The position numbers and the translations under genes are program-made. From Bradyrhizobium sp. Ai1a-2 (lineage in GTDB: Bacteria > Pseudomonadota > Alphaproteobacteria > Rhizobiales > Xanthobacteraceae), in contig NZ_AUEZ01000082.1 of the NCBI RefSeq assembly GCF_000426245.1, positions 1 to 33,935 of the forward strand: 33,935 nt of DNA, given 5' to 3'. How positions within the stretch are numbered: position 1 is the stretch's first letter; each line of letters begins with the position of its first letter. Under the pieces are notes generated by a model. That model did no database searches. It saw only the letters and a list, made by a program, of their open reading frames with translations, and was not told the origin of the DNA. This document shows positions 32,650-33,935 of this stretch, in pieces.

Positions 32650-33582
32650 TCATCCAGCGGCGGTTAGAGTCTCGGAGTTTTGTACGCCAAGTGGCGCGGG
32701 TGGAGCAACGGACGATCGGCGGAGCTGGTCGGGGTTGCGTAGCCGATCGTCCGTTGCGGTGAGGTGGGCGGCATAGGCCGCGGGGGTTAGGTATTTCAAC
32801 GATGAGTGAGGTCGCCGGAGATTGTAGTCGGCGATCCAGTTGGCGATCTTGGCGCGGGCGTCGTCGAGATCGAAGAACAGGGTCTCGTTGAGCAGCTCAT
32901 CGCGCATTCGGCCATTGAAACTCTCGATGAAGCCGTTCTGCATCGGCTTTCCCGGTGCGATGAAGTGCCAATCGATGAGTGTGTCCTTGCACCAGGCGAG
33001 CATGGCATTGCAGGTGAACTCGGTGCCATGGTCGGACACGATCATTCCTGGCTTGCCGCGTCGTTCGACGATTGTCGTAAGTTCGCGGGCCACCCGCCGC
33101 CCCGAGATCGATGTCTCCGGAATGGCGCCCAGGCATTCCTTGGTGACGTCGTCGACGATGTTGAGGATGCGGAAGCGCCGGCCGTTGGCGAACTGGTCGT
33201 GGACAAAGTCCAGCGACCAGCGCGCGTTGGGCCTGGCCTCCACCAGGATCGGGGCCCGGGTCCCCACAGCCTTGCGCCGAGCCCGTCGCTTGCGGACGGC
33301 GAGTCCCTCCTCGCGATAAAGCCGGTAGATCCGGTTGATCCCCGACGGCTCGCCCTCCCGCCGCAGCAGGACGAACAGCCGGCGGTAGCCGAAACGCCGC
33401 CGCTCGTTGGCGAGATCTCGCAGCCGGCCTCGCAGCTCTGCCTCTGGAGGGCGGCTGGAGCGATAGTGGATCATCTTCCGATCCGCGCTCACGATCGAGC
33501 AGGCCCGCCGTTCCGACAGGCTCATGACGGCCTGCAGATGCGCGACCGCAGCGCGCTTGGCGGCCGGCCCTACCATTTTTTT
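32650..33582 (-). CDS. IS3-family transposase OrfB (expressed by frameshift from OrfA)
   Basis: This rve-type integrase domain contains the DDE triad: Asp in ARWSLDFVHDQFANGR, Asp in IVSDHGTEFTCNAM, and Glu in NGFIESFNGRMRDELLNE. The N-terminal part has the HTH_21 region (RRFGYRRLFVLLRREGEPSGINRIYRLYREEGL). The frame is open upstream as far as 33717 but the authentic product is expected to start by -1 slippage at the seven-A run (plus-strand T-run 33576-33582), giving an OrfAB fusion (SKKMVGPAAKRAAV). Its stop lies within the left inverted repeat, as is usual. Confidence 0.92.
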   Translation of the reverse strand, partial: KKMVGPAAKRAAVAHLQAVMSLSERRACSIVSADRKMIHYRSSRPPEAELRGRLRDLANERRRFGYRRLFVLLRREGEPSGINRIYRLYREEGLAVRKRRARRKAVGTRAPILVEARPNARWSLDFVHDQFANGRRFRILNIVDDVTKECLGAIPETSISGRRVARELTTIVERRGKPGMIVSDHGTEFTCNAMLAWCKDTLIDWHFIAPGKPMQNGFIESFNGRMRDELLNETLFFDLDDARAKIANWIADYNLRRPHSSLKYLTPAAYAAHLTATDDRLRNPDQLRRSSVAPPAPLGVQNSETLTAAG

Positions 33583-33836
33583 GAAAGAAGCTCGCGAAGG
33601 GCGGCCGCATCGAGCATCTGCTCGGCCAGAAGCTTCTTCAGCTTCGCGTTCTCCTCTTCCAAGGCCTTCAGTCGCTTGGCCTCGGAGACATCCATGCCGC
33701 CGAATTTGGCCTTCCAATTGTAGATCGTCGCCTCGGAAATCCCATGCTTGCGAGCAAGGTCAGCCGTCTTCGCCCCAGCCTCATGCTCCTTCAACACCGC
33801 GATAATCTGCTCTTCCGAAAACCTTGCTCGCTTCAT
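33570..33836 (-). CDS. IS3-family transposase OrfA
   Basis: From ATG 33836 the 88-residue product (MKRARFSEEQIIAVLKEHEAGAKTADLARKHGISEATIYNWKAKFGGMDVSEAKRLKALEEENAKLKKLLAEQ) has a helix-turn-helix of the HTH_Tnp_1 type and a leucine-zipper tail. An upstream start in the same frame would add 12 residues, but the family begins at MKR. It ends RELLSKKW with TAG after the A-run where the frameshift to OrfB occurs. It appears intact. Confidence 0.92.
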   Translation of the reverse strand: MKRARFSEEQIIAVLKEHEAGAKTADLARKHGISEATIYNWKAKFGGMDVSEAKRLKALEEENAKLKKLLAEQMLDAAALRELLSKKW

Positions 33837-33935
33837 CTGTCCGTCCTTCTGCGGGCCGGACTCTAACTCCATCTGGAGGAAATACGCAGTGGCAGGTCAA
33901 AGCTTATGGACTGCTTCGTTGCTGAAACAATGCCG

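Larger units (their letters stand above)
32632..33899 (-). mobile_element. IS3-family insertion sequence (IS407-group-like), 1268 bp
   Basis: Imperfect inverted repeats of about 40 bp begin TGACCTGCCACTG at both ends (left 32632-32671, right 33859-33899 on the other strand) and both end GTTAGAGTC. Between them are the two overlapping transposase frames orfA and orfB on the minus strand. The flanks GCGTG and AAGCT do not form a target-site duplication. The element cuts the luxI-type gene at its left side, and the sequence on its right side (33900-33935) does not read as the missing luxI N-terminus in any frame. Confidence 0.9.

Noticed and set aside
1..33935. CRISPR arrays, tRNA or rRNA genes, attachment sites
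   Set aside because: No regularly spaced repeats, no tRNA-like cloverleaf with CCA-proximal motifs and no rRNA segments were noticed; by eye this is not exhaustive.

Overview
The window looks like an accessory or symbiosis-island segment from an alphaproteobacterium, most likely a Bradyrhizobium-type rhizobium. This rests on the gene order and protein character: a rhizobial-style trb/traG conjugation operon with a CopG-like gene and a DUF2274 gene, a DUF3363 relaxase, a DUF736 start, decayed insertion sequences, and a TraI/LuxI-type acyl-homoserine-lactone synthase remnant. The genus is an inference; no rRNA or tRNA gene was seen.

Layout. (1) 1-2141 is debris: an IS110-family transposase with two in-frame stops, a 5'-truncated thermonuclease-like gene, and unrecognised sequence. 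(2) 2142-14160, minus strand, is a near-complete mating-pair operon read in the order traG - copG-like - trbB - trbC - trbD - trbE - trbJ - trbL - trbF - trbG - trbI - DUF2274, mostly with overlapping stops and starts. (3) 14544-15849, plus strand, is an Xre/MbcA/ParS-type antitoxin plus RES-domain toxin pair with a recognisable promoter. (4) 16141-17937, minus strand, is a relaxase whose usual N-terminus is replaced in frame by the first ~34 residues of a DUF736 protein, which suggests a deletion that removed the intervening ICE genes. (5) 18580-24717 is mixed accessory DNA: a degenerate copy of the upstream region and start of the later GMC oxidoreductase gene, a radical SAM/SPASM-type enzyme, a gamma-glutamylcyclotransferase-like gene with a damaged 3' end, a cupredoxin-like protein, and an animal-type haem peroxidase with calcium-binding repeats. 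(6) 24718-31181, plus strand, is a tight five-gene GC-rich operon: GMC oxidoreductase, class III aminotransferase, sulfotransferase, MFS exporter and a stand-alone condensation-domain acyltransferase. (7) 31553-33899 holds an isochorismatase-like gene coupled to a luxI-type gene beheaded by an IS3-family element.

The most interesting part is the small-molecule locus. The GMC oxidoreductase and PLP aminotransferase are the pair used to turn a primary alcohol into an amine (aldehyde intermediate), as in aminoglycoside 6'-amination. The radical SAM protein has the layout of BtrN-type enzymes acting on aminocyclitols. A sulfotransferase and a condensation-type acyltransferase could decorate the product and the MFS protein could export it. 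The radical SAM gene and the five-gene operon carry related upstream sequences, one with a perfect 9-bp inverted repeat, so they may form one regulon. No scaffold-forming enzyme (cyclitol synthase, glycosyltransferase, PKS or NRPS adenylation module) is visible, so the substrate would have to come from elsewhere in the cell. The product is unknown.
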